64,000 bases of DNA, taken from NCBI RefSeq assembly GCF_023704175.1, contig NZ_CP084530.1, positions 980,501-1,044,500 on the forward strand, in the 5' to 3' direction. The notes beneath the pieces are model-generated. The model was not told where the DNA came from and ran no database searches. It saw nothing but the letters and a program-made list of their open reading frames with translations. The stretch comes from Paenibacillus sp. YPG26. Lineage in GTDB: Bacteria > Bacillota > Bacilli > Paenibacillales > Paenibacillaceae. A program made the translations under genes and the position numbers. Numbering within the stretch: the stretch's first letter is position 1; each line of letters begins with the position of its first letter. This document shows positions 7,673 through 17,158 of this stretch, piece after piece.

Positions 7673-8539
7673 TTACTCTTCTCCCGTCGCCACCGGATTC
7701 TCGCTATACGAGATCCAGTCGCTCCAGCTCCCCGGATACAGCTTCACGTTCGTATACCCCAGATTATGCAGGGCAAGTACATTCGGACAAGCGCTCACGC
7801 CGGATCCGCAGTATACAATCACATCCTGGCCAACCTCAGCTGCTTGAATAACATCGGCAAAATGCTCTCTAAGCTCGGCCTCGCTTCTCCAGACTCCGCG
7901 CTCATCAAGCACTTCCTTCCAGAAGCGGTTAACCGCGCCTGGAATATGTCCTGCGCGGGCATCGATCGGCTCTTCCTCGCCAGCGTAGCGCTTTGCTTCG
8001 CGCGAATCCACCAGTAGCGCGCCGGGGGAACCGGCGGCGGCAATGGCAGAGGCTTCGCGAACCTCGCTGACGTCAGCCCGCATGCCGCGCTGCGGATGAG
8101 CGGTGAACGTCTGCGGAATGACCACCTGCTGCGCGGCGCTCACCGGATATCCCGCCGCTTCCCAGGCGGAGAAGCTTTCGCTCAGCACGTTGACCTGCTC
8201 ATGCCCGGCATAGCGCAGCAGCCACCACAGCCTCGCGGCGTACATGCCGCCCTGATCGTCGTAAGCTACGACTCTCGTCTGCGGCCCGATTCCCGCACGG
8301 CCAAGACACTCTTCCAGCGCGGCCAGATCCGGCAGGGGATGGCGGCCGCCATGGGCCTGAACCGGCCCTGACAGGTCTGCCTCCAGGTCCAGGTAGATGG
8401 CGCCTGGAATATGGCCGGCGTCATAAGCCTGCCGCCCGGCTTCAGGCTTGCCGAGCTGGAAGCGGCAGTCCACAATCACTTGATCCTGCTCGTAGAGCCT
8501 TGCGAGCAGCCAGTTTTTTGTCACTAACGTTGACATCAT
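7673..8539 (-). CDS. Thiosulfate / 3-mercaptopyruvate sulfurtransferase
   Basis: A 288-residue protein of two tandem rhodanese domains. The N-terminal domain (about 10-140) carries AGHIPGAIYLDLE and lacks the catalytic cysteine, as expected. The C-terminal domain (about 160-285) has the active loop CGSGVSAC near residue 245. It transfers sulfane sulfur from thiosulfate or 3-mercaptopyruvate to a thiophilic acceptor such as cyanide. CGSG[VT] loops favour the mercaptopyruvate type, but the split between the two is not reliable. AGGAGG lies 4 nt before the first ATG and 7 nt before a second ATG at 8536; either may be used. Confidence 0.92.
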   Translation of the reverse strand: MMSTLVTKNWLLARLYEQDQVIVDCRFQLGKPEAGRQAYDAGHIPGAIYLDLEADLSGPVQAHGGRHPLPDLAALEECLGRAGIGPQTRVVAYDDQGGMYAARLWWLLRYAGHEQVNVLSESFSAWEAAGYPVSAAQQVVIPQTFTAHPQRGMRADVSEVREASAIAAAGSPGALLVDSREAKRYAGEEEPIDARAGHIPGAVNRFWKEVLDERGVWRSEAELREHFADVIQAAEVGQDVIVYCGSGVSACPNVLALHNLGYTNVKLYPGSWSDWISYSENPVATGEE

Positions 8540-8584
8540 TACTCCTCCTCTAAATAAGACGCGGTTGGGTCTTATACCCTCTTG

Positions 8585-8797
8585 CTAATTCCGAATTTCG
8601 AAGAATTGGCAATCCCTGCGTGAATGATAAGCCAGCTCGCTTACGCCTGACTGCACAATGACGGTCTGGTCATCGAAGCGGATAATAACCCCACCGGAGT
8701 CTACCAGATGATCGTCCTGAAATACGCGAATTCGGTACTGATGGTCCAAAGCTTCCTGAAAGTCCTGTTCAGTCAGGAGAGGTCTTCTGATCGGCAT
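8585..8797 (-). CDS. Small hypothetical protein
   Basis: A 70-residue soluble protein, MPIRRPLLTEQDFQEALDHQ at the start, then a beta-rich pattern (YRIRVFQDD, GGVIIRFDDQTVIVQSG). Alternating polar and hydrophobic residues suggest a small barrel. A GGGGAA sequence precedes the ATG. It lies upstream of the sulfurtransferase on the same strand with a 45-bp gap, so they may be co-transcribed. I do not recognise the family. Confidence 0.6.
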   Translation of the reverse strand: MPIRRPLLTEQDFQEALDHQYRIRVFQDDHLVDSGGVIIRFDDQTVIVQSGVSELAYHSRRDCQFFEIRN

Positions 8798-9188
8798 GTG
8801 GATTCCCCTTTATAGTCACTAATGACAAGTGCAATTAAGGTTAACATATCATATAAATGGCCTTTGGCGCGACCACGGACGTCGCTGCAAATTGAACACG
8901 GGCCAGTAGGTTTTGGATTATCCTTTTGACTTCAAATAGAGACTGGAAGTACACTAGTTAAAAATTACAGAAAGCTGCATCGGACTTGGGCTTTGTCTCC
9001 GGATTGTCTCCGGATTATGTCCGCACTGCGTTCAGATATAAATATCTGGAGATGACAGCGACCGGAAAGTCCGGGCCACCGGTAGTTACGACTATACCGG
9101 CCAATATGAACATTTCACGCGGCAGACTAACATGTACATCAATAGTTTAATTTATATATCAGATCTAATAATAGGAGTGGCTTTCATT
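8798..9188. other. Intergenic stretch without a supported gene
   Basis: This 390-bp gap between divergent genes holds a short tandem duplication around TGTCTCCGGAT (about 8994-9017) and no open frame with a ribosome site. Promoters for both neighbours should lie here, but no clear -35/-10 pair stands out. Confidence 0.5.
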
Positions 9189-10604
9189 ATGGATGTTAAT
9201 GGACTCAGGCAGCACAGACAGTACCCGGATTATGCCGGGCACGGGCAGGGGACCGCGCGGGCGGCTTACGAGCGCGATTATTCAAGGTTGATTCATTCGC
9301 CCACCTTCAGACGTCTGCAGGGCAAATCACAGGTGTTCGGAGCAGGAACCGGAGATTATTACCGGACTCGTCTTACGCATTCTCTGGAGGTGGCGCAGAT
9401 TGCGAGGGAGGCCGCTCGGAGCCTGATTCGTTCCTATCCTGGCATTGACACTGCGCGGGCTGGCAATCCGGGACTTATCATCGATTCCGAGGTTGTGGAA
9501 TGTGCCGCGATCTCACATGATTTCGGACATCCTCCTTTTGGACATAAGGGGGAAGAGGTGCTCTCGGGGATACTTGACCGGTTAATTGAGGATAAAGTAC
9601 AGCAGGAGCTCAAGAAGAGCAGTGATCCTGCCGCCAATGAAGTCGTGATCCGTTCAGCAATGAGGCAGAAATATGAGCATTTCGAAGGAAATGCCCATAA
9701 CTTCCGGCTGATGATGTTCCTGGAGAAGCGGGAGAATCTGGATGGTCTGAACTTGTCCGATGCGGTTCTGCTGGGAACGAACAAGTATCCTTTTCCGGGA
9801 ACAGTGAATCATAAGGGCATGTATCACCATGAGTGGCAGTATATTTCCGAAATTCGCAGCCTGTGGGGCATCCCGGCGGGCAAGAAGACCTTGGAAGCCC
9901 AGCTTATGGACCTCTGTGATGACATCGCATATTCGGCTCATGATCTGGAGGATGGCATCAAGGCAGGCAAGATTGAGGTGCATGAGCATTTCATGCAGGA
10001 CCATCATATCCAGCAGCTGATTGTGGAGAAGGTGAATACGCTGGAGGATCCGTGCTGGCAGGGCTGGGATGATGAGCGCATTCGCAGGAAGGCGGAGGAG
10101 GTGCTGACTTCGTTCCTTCAGATCTGGAATGAGAAGCTTCCGATCTGTGATTACGATCCGTCCCGTACCCGTAGGGAGGTCAAGGCTTACTGGGTGAGCC
10201 TCTTCGTGGGAAGCCTTGGCGTCATTCCGGACGGGAACTGGCAGAAGGTGACCTTTGTCAGGAACGGGGAAGAGAATGAAGATATGCTGCGGACGGTTAG
10301 TGTGCTCAAGAGCTTTGCCTGGGTGACGATGATCCGGGACCTCAGGGTACAGCGGCTGCAGAAGAGAAGCGCCTGGATTATCAAGAGACTCTGGGACGCC
10401 TTTGTGGATCCTAATACCTCGAAGTCCATTATTCCGGGGGATTGGCTTCGCCGCTTTGACCTCGATCAGAAGCGGGAGCACCCGATCTGGACGTGGGAGC
10501 ATATGATCATTGATTATATTGCGGGGATGACGGACGCTTACGCCGAGAAAATATACAATGAACTGTACGGACTCAAGGTCGGCTCGATTTATGATCTGGA
10601 TTAA
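9189..10604 (+). CDS. dgt: dGTPase-like dNTP triphosphohydrolase (HD domain)
   Basis: A 471-residue HD-superfamily enzyme that hydrolyses deoxynucleoside triphosphates to the nucleoside and tripolyphosphate. The metal-binding histidines and aspartate are in RLTHSLEVAQIA and AISHDFGHPPFGHKGEE. FRRLQGKSQVF near residue 37 is the usual conserved block before them. A downstream DDIAYSAHDLEDG block supplies the last aspartate. Length is near that of the E. coli enzyme (505). I chose the ATG at 9189, with AGGAG upstream at an 11-nt spacing; the frame is open back to 9132. A role in dNTP pool control is known for the family. Confidence 0.9.
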   Translation: MDVNGLRQHRQYPDYAGHGQGTARAAYERDYSRLIHSPTFRRLQGKSQVFGAGTGDYYRTRLTHSLEVAQIAREAARSLIRSYPGIDTARAGNPGLIIDSEVVECAAISHDFGHPPFGHKGEEVLSGILDRLIEDKVQQELKKSSDPAANEVVIRSAMRQKYEHFEGNAHNFRLMMFLEKRENLDGLNLSDAVLLGTNKYPFPGTVNHKGMYHHEWQYISEIRSLWGIPAGKKTLEAQLMDLCDDIAYSAHDLEDGIKAGKIEVHEHFMQDHHIQQLIVEKVNTLEDPCWQGWDDERIRRKAEEVLTSFLQIWNEKLPICDYDPSRTRREVKAYWVSLFVGSLGVIPDGNWQKVTFVRNGEENEDMLRTVSVLKSFAWVTMIRDLRVQRLQKRSAWIIKRLWDAFVDPNTSKSIIPGDWLRRFDLDQKREHPIWTWEHMIIDYIAGMTDAYAEKIYNELYGLKVGSIYDLD

Positions 10605-10703
10605 CCCAGGCACACGGAGCGGTGATAGTCCCGGCTAAGCTTGGGAACATGGGTCAAGAGCAGGCCTGCTTAATGATGGGAAAATATAAGCAGGAATATA
10701 AAT

Positions 10704-10749
10704 GAGGCGGCAGATGAGGACTAGCTTACCAGTCCTGAACTGCCGCCTC
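10704..10749. terminator. Bidirectional terminator
   Basis: A hairpin with a perfect 10-bp outer stem (GAGGCGGCAG with CTGCCGCCTC) and an inner AGGACT/AGTCCT pair lies between the convergent dgt and lysR-type genes. Confidence 0.75.
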
Positions 10750-10752
10750 TTG

Positions 10753-11631
10753 CTATTTAGCGATCGATCCGAAATACTCCATAACCACCTCACGGAATTC
10801 CAGAGCTGCCCGTGAGATATACCGGCTTTTATGCGATAAAAGAGCGATCTCCCGAACCAGCTCATGCTCCTCTATTTTAAGATAGTGGATTTGCTCATTT
10901 GCGGTTTTTGCCGTGCTTGGAATGAAGGCAATGCCGATCTCGGCTTCCACAAGGGAGCTCAGCCTTGCAGGCTCATCTCCTTCATATACATACTTGGGTG
11001 TGAACCCGGCGGACCCGCATACCGAGTCAGCTAGATCGCGTGTCCCGTAGCCTCGTTTGACACCGACAAACCATTCATTTCTCAGTTCTGTCAAAGCCAC
11101 ACTGGACCGGGCTGCCAGACTGTGATTCTTCGGAACAGCAACAAGGATCGGGTCGATGTACACGACCTCGGTATGGATATCATCGCCATATATTGAAGGT
11201 GAGGACAAGCAGTAATCGACCTCTCCCCTGTGAAGAAGTGTGACCATTTCCTGAGTCGTCAGCATTTGTACATAGAACTGGATATTTGGTCTTTTCTTCC
11301 GGAACTTCCGAAGAATATGGGGCAGCGCGCTTGCGGCGGTCACCGCCAATTGAAGAGTGCCATGGCCTGGGCTGGATAAGTCGCCAATCTCCTGCTTCCC
11401 TTGCTCCAGTTCTAACAACGCTCTTTCGGCACGGCGGAGGAATGTGCTCCCGAATTCATTTAGTCTTAGTCTTCGCCCTATCCGGTCGAATAGAGGGACT
11501 CCTAGGTCCTCTTCCAGACGCTGAATCGTCTTGCTTAATGATGACTGGGTCACATGCAGACTTTGTGCGGCTTCAGTCATATGCTCCAATCTGGCTACTG
11601 TGAGAAAATATTGCAGCTGCAGAAGCTCCAT
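10753..11631 (-). CDS. LysR-family transcriptional regulator
   Basis: A 292-residue LysR regulator. The N-terminal winged helix spans residues about 1-60 (MELLQLQYFLTVARLEHMTE, QSSLSKTIQRLEEDLGVPLFDR). A substrate-binding domain follows from about residue 90. The ATG at 11631 has GGAGG 6 nt upstream, so the long upstream frame extension is rejected. It is divergent from an MFS transporter gene with a 112-bp gap, the classic arrangement in which a LysR protein controls the neighbour in response to a transported compound. The inducer is unknown. Confidence 0.92.
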   Translation of the reverse strand: MELLQLQYFLTVARLEHMTEAAQSLHVTQSSLSKTIQRLEEDLGVPLFDRIGRRLRLNEFGSTFLRRAERALLELEQGKQEIGDLSSPGHGTLQLAVTAASALPHILRKFRKKRPNIQFYVQMLTTQEMVTLLHRGEVDYCLSSPSIYGDDIHTEVVYIDPILVAVPKNHSLAARSSVALTELRNEWFVGVKRGYGTRDLADSVCGSAGFTPKYVYEGDEPARLSSLVEAEIGIAFIPSTAKTANEQIHYLKIEEHELVREIALLSHKSRYISRAALEFREVVMEYFGSIAK

Positions 11632-11743
11632 TCTGGCCCTCCTCTCATTCCTTCTAGTCAATGAAATCATAACATAGAATGCGTTGGAATAAATAAATCC
11701 TTCGAAGTATGATGACATCACAATAGACAAAGGGGGAGCAGCA

Positions 11744-13135
11744 ATGAATGCTAGCGGCAAGTGGTTATTGATCTCTGTGTGTCTCGGGGTTCTGCTTAAC
11801 CCGCTGAATTCCTCAATGGTTTCAGTGGCTTTGCCAGATTTGCAAAATGTGTTCAAGCTCGACTTTATGGAAGCATCCTGGATTATATTATCTTTCTACA
11901 TTGCAAGTGCCATCGCCCAACCCGTCATGGGCAAGGCCAGCGATTTATTCGGCCGGAGACCGATATTTCTAGCCGGTCTTGTTATTTCCTTCGCGGCGTC
12001 TGCATTGACTCCGCTGTCACCCTACTTTGGCATGCTGATTGTAATGCGTATCGTACAGGCGATCGGTACAAGCATGATGGTTGCGGTTGGAATGGCCATT
12101 ATCCGGGTTCATATTACACACAAACAGGCGGCTGCGCTGTCAGTCTTGTCTATATTTCTATCGGGAGCTGCGGCTATGGGACCTTTTATAGGGGGGATGC
12201 TGCTCTACTTGGGAGATTGGCAGGCTATCTTTTTGATCAATATTCCGTTTGTAGTGGCGAGCTTTCTGCTTGCTTGGAGGACGATTCCAAAGGAAGAGCA
12301 ATCAGCATTTGTGACTAAAGGGGGCATGTCTTTTCGAAAATGGCTTGATTTAATAGATGCAGCAGGCATCCTGCTCTTCACAGTCGGACTGGTTGCCCTG
12401 CTCACCGGGTTACTGTCCGTCAAATCATCCTTGCAAATCTCATCAGGGAATCTGACCGCATTGTTGATCGGCGTCACGGCCTTATGGGCATTCGTGAAAC
12501 ATGAGCTGAGAACGAACTCACCTTTTATTCCTTTACGCACATTCGCCAAGCACCCTGTGATGACGTTCATCAATGTACAGTATATCCTAGTTAATTTGCT
12601 GTACTACTCGCTCTTCTTCGGGTTCCCGTCCTACTTGCAGACCGTGCGGCATGTCAGTGAGTTCCACACAGGAATTCTCATGCTGACCCTGGGTCTGTGC
12701 TCGCTGGCAGCTTCACCGCTGGCTGGACGATGGATTGATAAGTCAGGCCCCCGGCCGGCCTTGTTCGTATCCGCCATTCTGATGACTTTGGGATCTGTAT
12801 GGATAGTTACCCTGCATCCAGCATCCCCTATGATCAGCGTGTGTGTGGTCCTGGCCGCTTTCGGTATTAGCAACGGGCTGAACAATGTCGGCATGCAGGC
12901 CGCCTTGTTCCAGAGCTCGCCCAAAGAAATCATCGGCGTAGCCTCCGGACTATTCAATACCTCCAGATATCTGGGAACTATTTTCTCTTCCTTGTTAATC
13001 GGTGTCGTTATGGGAGGGGAGTTCAGCTTTCAGGGATTTCGTTGGCTGGGAGTGATTCTCGCGCTCACTGCCTTGTCTCTGTTGGTAATGAATCTCCGGC
13101 AAAATAAGACCGGATATGCTCCAGAGTCGCATTAA
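11744..13135 (+). CDS. MFS transporter, DHA2/EmrB-like drug efflux
   Basis: A 463-residue major facilitator with about 13-14 predicted membrane helices. The motif A region reads GKASDLFGRRPIF near residue 65. The segment LNPLNSSMVSVALPDLQNVF near residue 20 is typical of drug:proton antiporters of the EmrB/QacA group. A ribosome site GGGGGAG precedes the ATG. The divergent LysR gene probably regulates it. A drug or metabolite exporter is likely; the substrate is unknown. Confidence 0.88.
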   Translation: MNASGKWLLISVCLGVLLNPLNSSMVSVALPDLQNVFKLDFMEASWIILSFYIASAIAQPVMGKASDLFGRRPIFLAGLVISFAASALTPLSPYFGMLIVMRIVQAIGTSMMVAVGMAIIRVHITHKQAAALSVLSIFLSGAAAMGPFIGGMLLYLGDWQAIFLINIPFVVASFLLAWRTIPKEEQSAFVTKGGMSFRKWLDLIDAAGILLFTVGLVALLTGLLSVKSSLQISSGNLTALLIGVTALWAFVKHELRTNSPFIPLRTFAKHPVMTFINVQYILVNLLYYSLFFGFPSYLQTVRHVSEFHTGILMLTLGLCSLAASPLAGRWIDKSGPRPALFVSAILMTLGSVWIVTLHPASPMISVCVVLAAFGISNGLNNVGMQAALFQSSPKEIIGVASGLFNTSRYLGTIFSSLLIGVVMGGEFSFQGFRWLGVILALTALSLLVMNLRQNKTGYAPESH

Positions 13136-13183
13136 CCCACGATGGAGGCGTAACAGTGTCAACTTCGCTAATCTTTCAGACTA

Positions 13184-13230
13184 CACAAAATGGGTGCCCG
13201 CAGTTCATAGGAACTGGGCACCCATTTGTG
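13184..13230. terminator. Bidirectional terminator, MFS / tdk
   Basis: A long hairpin joins AAATGGGTGCCC with GGGCACCCATTT, with an inner AGTTC/GAACT pair, between two convergent genes. Confidence 0.8.
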
Positions 13231-13231
13231 T

Positions 13232-13801
13232 CTATAACGGAGGATTCGCATGGCATCTGCGGCATACCGGATAGTAGGCCTCGCTGCCGCCAATCTGGAT
13301 CTGCTCGCCGCGGTATACGGGCTTGCCATTCTCCACCCGCAGATTCATGGTGGCTTTGCGTTCACAGAACCAGCATATCGTCTTCATCTCTTCTAATTTA
13401 TCCGCATAGATGAGCATCTGCTCACTGCCCTCGAACAAGTGGTTCTGGAAGTCGTTCTTAAGCCCGAACCCCATTACGGGCACATCCAGCTCATCCACGA
13501 TACGGGCCAGCTGCATGATGCCTTCCTTCTTCAGGAACTGGCACTCATCCACCAGTACGCAGTACGGCTTGGGTGTATGCTCCTTCACGATTCCGAATAT
13601 ATCTGTGTCCTCATAGATCGGGATAGCTTCTCTGCGCATGCCGACCCGGGACGACACGAACCCGATCTCATCGCGGGTGTCGATCGCCGGCGTGAAGATC
13701 AGAACAGGCTTGTTCTGTTCCTCATAATTATGGGCTACTTTTAGAATCTCAATGGACTTGCCGCTGTTCATTGCTCCGTACTTGAAGTATAACTGTGCCA
13801 A
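13232..13801 (-). CDS. tdk: Thymidine kinase
   Basis: A 189-residue type II thymidine kinase that phosphorylates thymidine with ATP in the pyrimidine salvage pathway. The P-loop GAMNSGKS lies at residues 9-16, the Walker B-like DECQF near residue 87, and a structural zinc site is formed by CWFC (about 147-150) and CRRC (about 181-184). The start is a TTG at 13801 with AAAGGAA 8 nt upstream; a nearby ATG is out of frame. Length matches Gram-positive Tdk. Confidence 0.95.
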   Translation of the reverse strand: MAQLYFKYGAMNSGKSIEILKVAHNYEEQNKPVLIFTPAIDTRDEIGFVSSRVGMRREAIPIYEDTDIFGIVKEHTPKPYCVLVDECQFLKKEGIMQLARIVDELDVPVMGFGLKNDFQNHLFEGSEQMLIYADKLEEMKTICWFCERKATMNLRVENGKPVYRGEQIQIGGSEAYYPVCRRCHANPPL

Positions 13802-13981
13802 GATGCATGTTCCTTTCCCCGCTAAAAATATCTATTAAGCATAATAGGCAAGCTTGGCGTAAGTCAATGTAGTTGTAAGCTAGAACCTCGCACATTATTT
13901 TCCTATATTCGAAGAGCTTGAAGCTGGAATAATCCTGATATAATGGGTAAATGAATTCAGGAGGAAGAATAGGAGAGTGTG

Positions 13982-15175
13982 ATGACTCAGATTGTGAAGA
14001 AAGAAAGAATACTAGAAATTGAACTCCTCAGGGGGTTTGCTTTTGCGGGGGTTGTGTTCCAGCATGCCGTTGCCCATTATGGCTACCTCAAGGAGACCGG
14101 ACTTGCTGATGGAGCGCTGCTTGCGCTGCTCGTGATCTTGTCGAAGTTTGCTGTGCCTGTGTTTATTTTTATTACGGGAATGGTACTCTTCTACAATTAT
14201 GATGGACAGTTGAATTACAGATCCTTTCTGGGGAAAAGAATCAAGGATATCGGAGCCCCATTCCTTGCCTGGTCCGTATTTTATATGTGGTTGAACCATG
14301 CTCTGCCGGGAGCCGGGCTGCACGAATTGTTAGCCGCAGGGGAGCGGTTAATCACGGGCAAATCAAGCTTCCATCTGTGGTACGTGTTCATGATAGTTCA
14401 GTTCTATCTCCTGTTCCCGCTGTTCCGGCGCGGTCTTCGGAGACTAACTGACAGTCTGTGCCCATCGGTTCGCCCGTGGGCAGTGTTCGCGGCAGGGGCG
14501 GCCTATATAGGATTAATGCCGCTTATTGGAATGATCGCAGGTCTGTTCAGGGCGGCAGATATTCCTGTGCTAACGCCTCTGTTCACCACTTATGCGGACC
14601 GGAATGTATTGTACTATTTATTTTATTTCCTGTTAGGCGCGGCTGCCGGGATGAATGTAGCAAGGTGGCAGTTGTGGGTCAGACAGGGACGATATTTCTA
14701 CTGGCCGGTATTTCTCGGTTTCACGGCCTACTTTTTCTATCAGCTGGTGGATGGTTTTCAGCAGGAGGACGGTCTCCATATTCATTTCAACGGAATCGCT
14801 CTGCTGCAGCCGCTCATGGTTATTTTCCTGACTAGTTCCATATTTGTGCTCTACCGGATCGCGATGGCACTGAAGAGCAGCGGTAGTCCGCTTCTGCTGC
14901 GGATGCTTACCCGAATAAGCATGCTGTCATACGGAGCTTACCTGATGCACGCGGGCGTGCTGCGGATTGCTTATACGCTGGAAGGCAGCTTGATCGCAGA
15001 ATGGAGTACAACGGTTCGAACCATAATCGCATTTCTATTATGTATGGGGATGTGCTGTCTCTTCACCTGGCTGCTTGCGCGTCTGCCTTTTGGCAAATGG
15101 CTCGTAGGCGTCCACATACCGCGGAAAGCGAAGATAAGGCATCCGACGGACCAGAAGGCGGGCATGACCTCGTAA
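13982..15175 (+). CDS. Membrane acyltransferase (OafA/acyltransferase_3 family)
   Basis: A 397-residue integral membrane protein with about 10 helices. The N-terminal block EIELLRGFAFAGVVFQHAVAH carries the arginine and histidine typical of acyltransferase_3 proteins, which O-acylate surface sugars or other carbohydrates. Another typical block is SSFHLWYVFMIVQFYLLFPL near residue 125. The ATG at 13982 follows AGGAG by 6 nt; a GTG one codon earlier is less likely. A TATAAT-like -10 lies at 13939. No sugar-synthesis genes are nearby, so the acceptor is unknown. Confidence 0.85.
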   Translation: MTQIVKKERILEIELLRGFAFAGVVFQHAVAHYGYLKETGLADGALLALLVILSKFAVPVFIFITGMVLFYNYDGQLNYRSFLGKRIKDIGAPFLAWSVFYMWLNHALPGAGLHELLAAGERLITGKSSFHLWYVFMIVQFYLLFPLFRRGLRRLTDSLCPSVRPWAVFAAGAAYIGLMPLIGMIAGLFRAADIPVLTPLFTTYADRNVLYYLFYFLLGAAAGMNVARWQLWVRQGRYFYWPVFLGFTAYFFYQLVDGFQQEDGLHIHFNGIALLQPLMVIFLTSSIFVLYRIAMALKSSGSPLLLRMLTRISMLSYGAYLMHAGVLRIAYTLEGSLIAEWSTTVRTIIAFLLCMGMCCLFTWLLARLPFGKWLVGVHIPRKAKIRHPTDQKAGMTS

Positions 15176-15293
15176 AGGGGAACCTTGCAAACCACGTGTT
15201 TTTTCCCGTATTGGGAGACCTTGTTTGACAGGCCCACACCATCAGGCTAATGGCTGCGTAAGCTGAGTCATGAACCTATGGAGGTGAATAAAA

Positions 15294-15551
15294 TTGGCGA
15301 AGCTGTCCAATCAAGCGAAAGCCCGCAAGTATTTGAACAAGCGGGTCAAGATAAAGACCAAGACAGGCAGTGTCCTGTACGGTACCATTGTGAAGGTATC
15401 CGGCAAGCGGCTGTACTTAAATACCTCCTCACTTCACGGCAGAGATACGAAGGCCCATGTCACGTTCGCACCTTTGATTCTGCCGCTTGTCCTGTTTGAC
15501 CTGCTTGCCATTATCTTGCTCGAACGGCCAAGGAGAAGAAGACGCTTCTAA
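15294..15551 (+). CDS. Small basic protein with C-terminal membrane segment
   Basis: An 85-residue protein. Residues about 1-55 are basic and beta-rich (KRVKIKTKTGSVLYGTIVKV, LYLNTSS), resembling an Sm- or SH3-like strand pattern. Residues about 58-75 form a hydrophobic segment, and the tail ends ERPRRRRRF. The start is a TTG at 15294 preceded by GGAGGTG. Similar small proteins occur in Paenibacillus, but no function is known to me. A membrane-anchored nucleic-acid or RNA-binding peptide is possible but unsupported. Confidence 0.7.
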   Translation: MAKLSNQAKARKYLNKRVKIKTKTGSVLYGTIVKVSGKRLYLNTSSLHGRDTKAHVTFAPLILPLVLFDLLAIILLERPRRRRRF

Positions 15552-15640
15552 TTGTTCTTTGGTTGTTCTGTGAACGATTCGTCATATATACGGGCCTGCA
15601 GCTGCCAAGGGCGGCAGAAATTTGATATGGATAATGAATG

Positions 15641-15664
15641 GAAGCCATCATGGCTTCTTTTTTT
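15641..15664 (+). terminator. Intrinsic terminator
   Basis: GAAGCCA-TCA-TGGCTTC is followed by a run of seven T. It lies 90 bp after the small basic membrane protein gene. Confidence 0.9.
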
Positions 15665-15776
15665 GCAGACCACCGTGAAGCCTCAGCTTGTCAAACATGT
15701 CCGCATAATCGTCCAAGTTCCCACATAGACATGTATCAAGTTTAGGAAAATTCATATGGGCTAAGGGGATGATACC

Positions 15777-16925
15777 ATGCGTCGAATCACATGGGTGCTA
15801 ACCATGGTGATAGCTTTCAGCATGCTGCTGGCTGCTTGCGGACCGAAGAATTCTGCTGATGTTGTCAAGGATCTGGATCAAGCCGTCACGAAAATGGAAA
15901 GTTATAAAGGATCGGGAACGATGACCCTCCACACGGGTGATAAGCCTCAGGAATACCGGGTTGAAGTATGGTATCAAGACCCGTCTTATTACCGGATAGC
16001 GTTAACGAATGCGCAGAGGGACGTGACCCAGATCGTGCTCCGCAATGATCAGGGTGTGTATGTGCTCACACCCAGCTTGAACAAGAGCTTCCGGTTCCAG
16101 AGCGACTGGCCGGAGAATCAGGGGCAGGTATACCTGTATCAGACTCTTGTTCGCAGCATTCTGAACGATACATCCCGCCAATTCGTGGATGACAAGGACA
16201 GCTACGTCTTTGATGTGGCAGCCAATTATAATACCCAGACCCTGGTGCGCCAGAAGATTTGGCTGAACAAGAAGGATTATGCGCCGAAGCAGGTCCAAGT
16301 CTCGGATTCGAACGCCAATGTGGTAGTTGAAGTGAAATTTGACAAGTTCAAATTCGACGCCGGCTTTGATAAGAAAGCATTTGATATGCAGCAGAATCTG
16401 AATGCTTCGACACTGAACTCCCAGGGCACTATTCTGGAGGTGGATGAGAACGGACAATTGGTTGAGAAGACTCAAGATCCTGGCCAGGCAGATGTGTCCG
16501 GCGGTGCCAAGGATACAGCCGCAGAGCCTGAGAACAACAAGGGAACTGAGGATTCCGTCAAGCTTCCTGCGATGAATGAAGCCTTCGGAGTCATTATGCC
16601 GACCTATCTTCCTGAGGGTGTAGTCAAGAAAGAGGAGAAGGTCATCGAGGGAAGTGAGAACAGTGCGGTGCTTCTTCGTTATGATGGGGCGTACCAATAC
16701 ACGCTGACCGAAGGCAGAGCGGCAGACCGTTCGGTATCGCTTGCGGCAAATGGCCAGGTCATTGATCTCGGCTTCACGTGGGGATACTTGACCGGTTCGG
16801 ATCAAGAGACGCAGAATCTGGCCTGGACGGTGGACGGTCTTGAATTCAATCTTACCAGCAACAATCTTCCGGCACATGAAATGATCAAGATTGCCGCTTC
16901 TATGCAGGATCAAACGGGTAAATAA
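15777..16925 (+). CDS. ydcC: Outer-face lipoprotein, YdcC-like (LolA/sporulation family)
   Basis: A 382-residue lipoprotein. Residues 1-21 form a signal sequence ending in a LLAAC lipobox, so the cysteine at about 21 should be lipidated. Residues about 25-215 resemble the LolA-like beta sheet of B. subtilis YdcC (MESYKGSGTMTLHTG, VEVWYQDPSYYRIAL). The C-terminal 120 residues carry DUF4367-like strands (FGVIMPTYLPEG, AVLLRYDGAYQYTLTEG). In B. subtilis ydcC lies directly before alr and ndoAI-ndoA, as here. YdcC is sporulation-associated; its biochemical role is not known. The ATG has AAGGGGAT upstream. Confidence 0.85.
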   Translation: MRRITWVLTMVIAFSMLLAACGPKNSADVVKDLDQAVTKMESYKGSGTMTLHTGDKPQEYRVEVWYQDPSYYRIALTNAQRDVTQIVLRNDQGVYVLTPSLNKSFRFQSDWPENQGQVYLYQTLVRSILNDTSRQFVDDKDSYVFDVAANYNTQTLVRQKIWLNKKDYAPKQVQVSDSNANVVVEVKFDKFKFDAGFDKKAFDMQQNLNASTLNSQGTILEVDENGQLVEKTQDPGQADVSGGAKDTAAEPENNKGTEDSVKLPAMNEAFGVIMPTYLPEGVVKKEEKVIEGSENSAVLLRYDGAYQYTLTEGRAADRSVSLAANGQVIDLGFTWGYLTGSDQETQNLAWTVDGLEFNLTSNNLPAHEMIKIAASMQDQTGK

Positions 16926-16928
16926 TAG

Positions 16929-16998
16929 TGGATAGACGGATAACGGCTGAAGGGATAATGGATATTCTCCCCTTCACACCGTCCATCCGTCCTCTTTT
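16929..16998 (+). terminator. Intrinsic terminator after the lipoprotein gene
   Basis: Arms around GACGGAT...ATCCGTC and GAAGGG...CCCTTC form a long interrupted hairpin followed by CTCTTTTTAT. Confidence 0.7.
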
Positions 16999-17052
16999 TA
17001 TATCTGCTGATTAAAGCGGGTTTCACTTGCAGAAAAAGGTTGCTCTATCGCG

Positions 17053-17081
17053 TTGACAGCCACCCTCTCGACCATTAACAT
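17053..17081 (+). promoter_or_regulatory. Sigma-A promoter for alr
   Basis: TTGACA and TAACAT are separated by exactly 17 nt, about 75 bp before the alr start. Confidence 0.65.
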
Positions 17082-17158
17082 TAGTTTATTGTGTTGTTGT
17101 TCTGAAGTGGTCTGGGAAGACAAGAGTGGATTTTCAAACATTAGAGAAGGTGACCTCA

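Noticed and set aside
9654..10613. 319-codon open frame antisense to dgt
   Set aside because: It lies wholly opposite a well-supported HD-domain gene, lacks a ribosome site and has no recognisable domain.
12205..12573. 122-codon minus-strand frame in the MFS gene
   Set aside because: Shadow of a membrane protein gene; no supporting signal.
16002..16913. 303-codon open frame antisense to the lipoprotein gene
   Set aside because: Shadow of the coding strand; no start signal and no plausible protein pattern.
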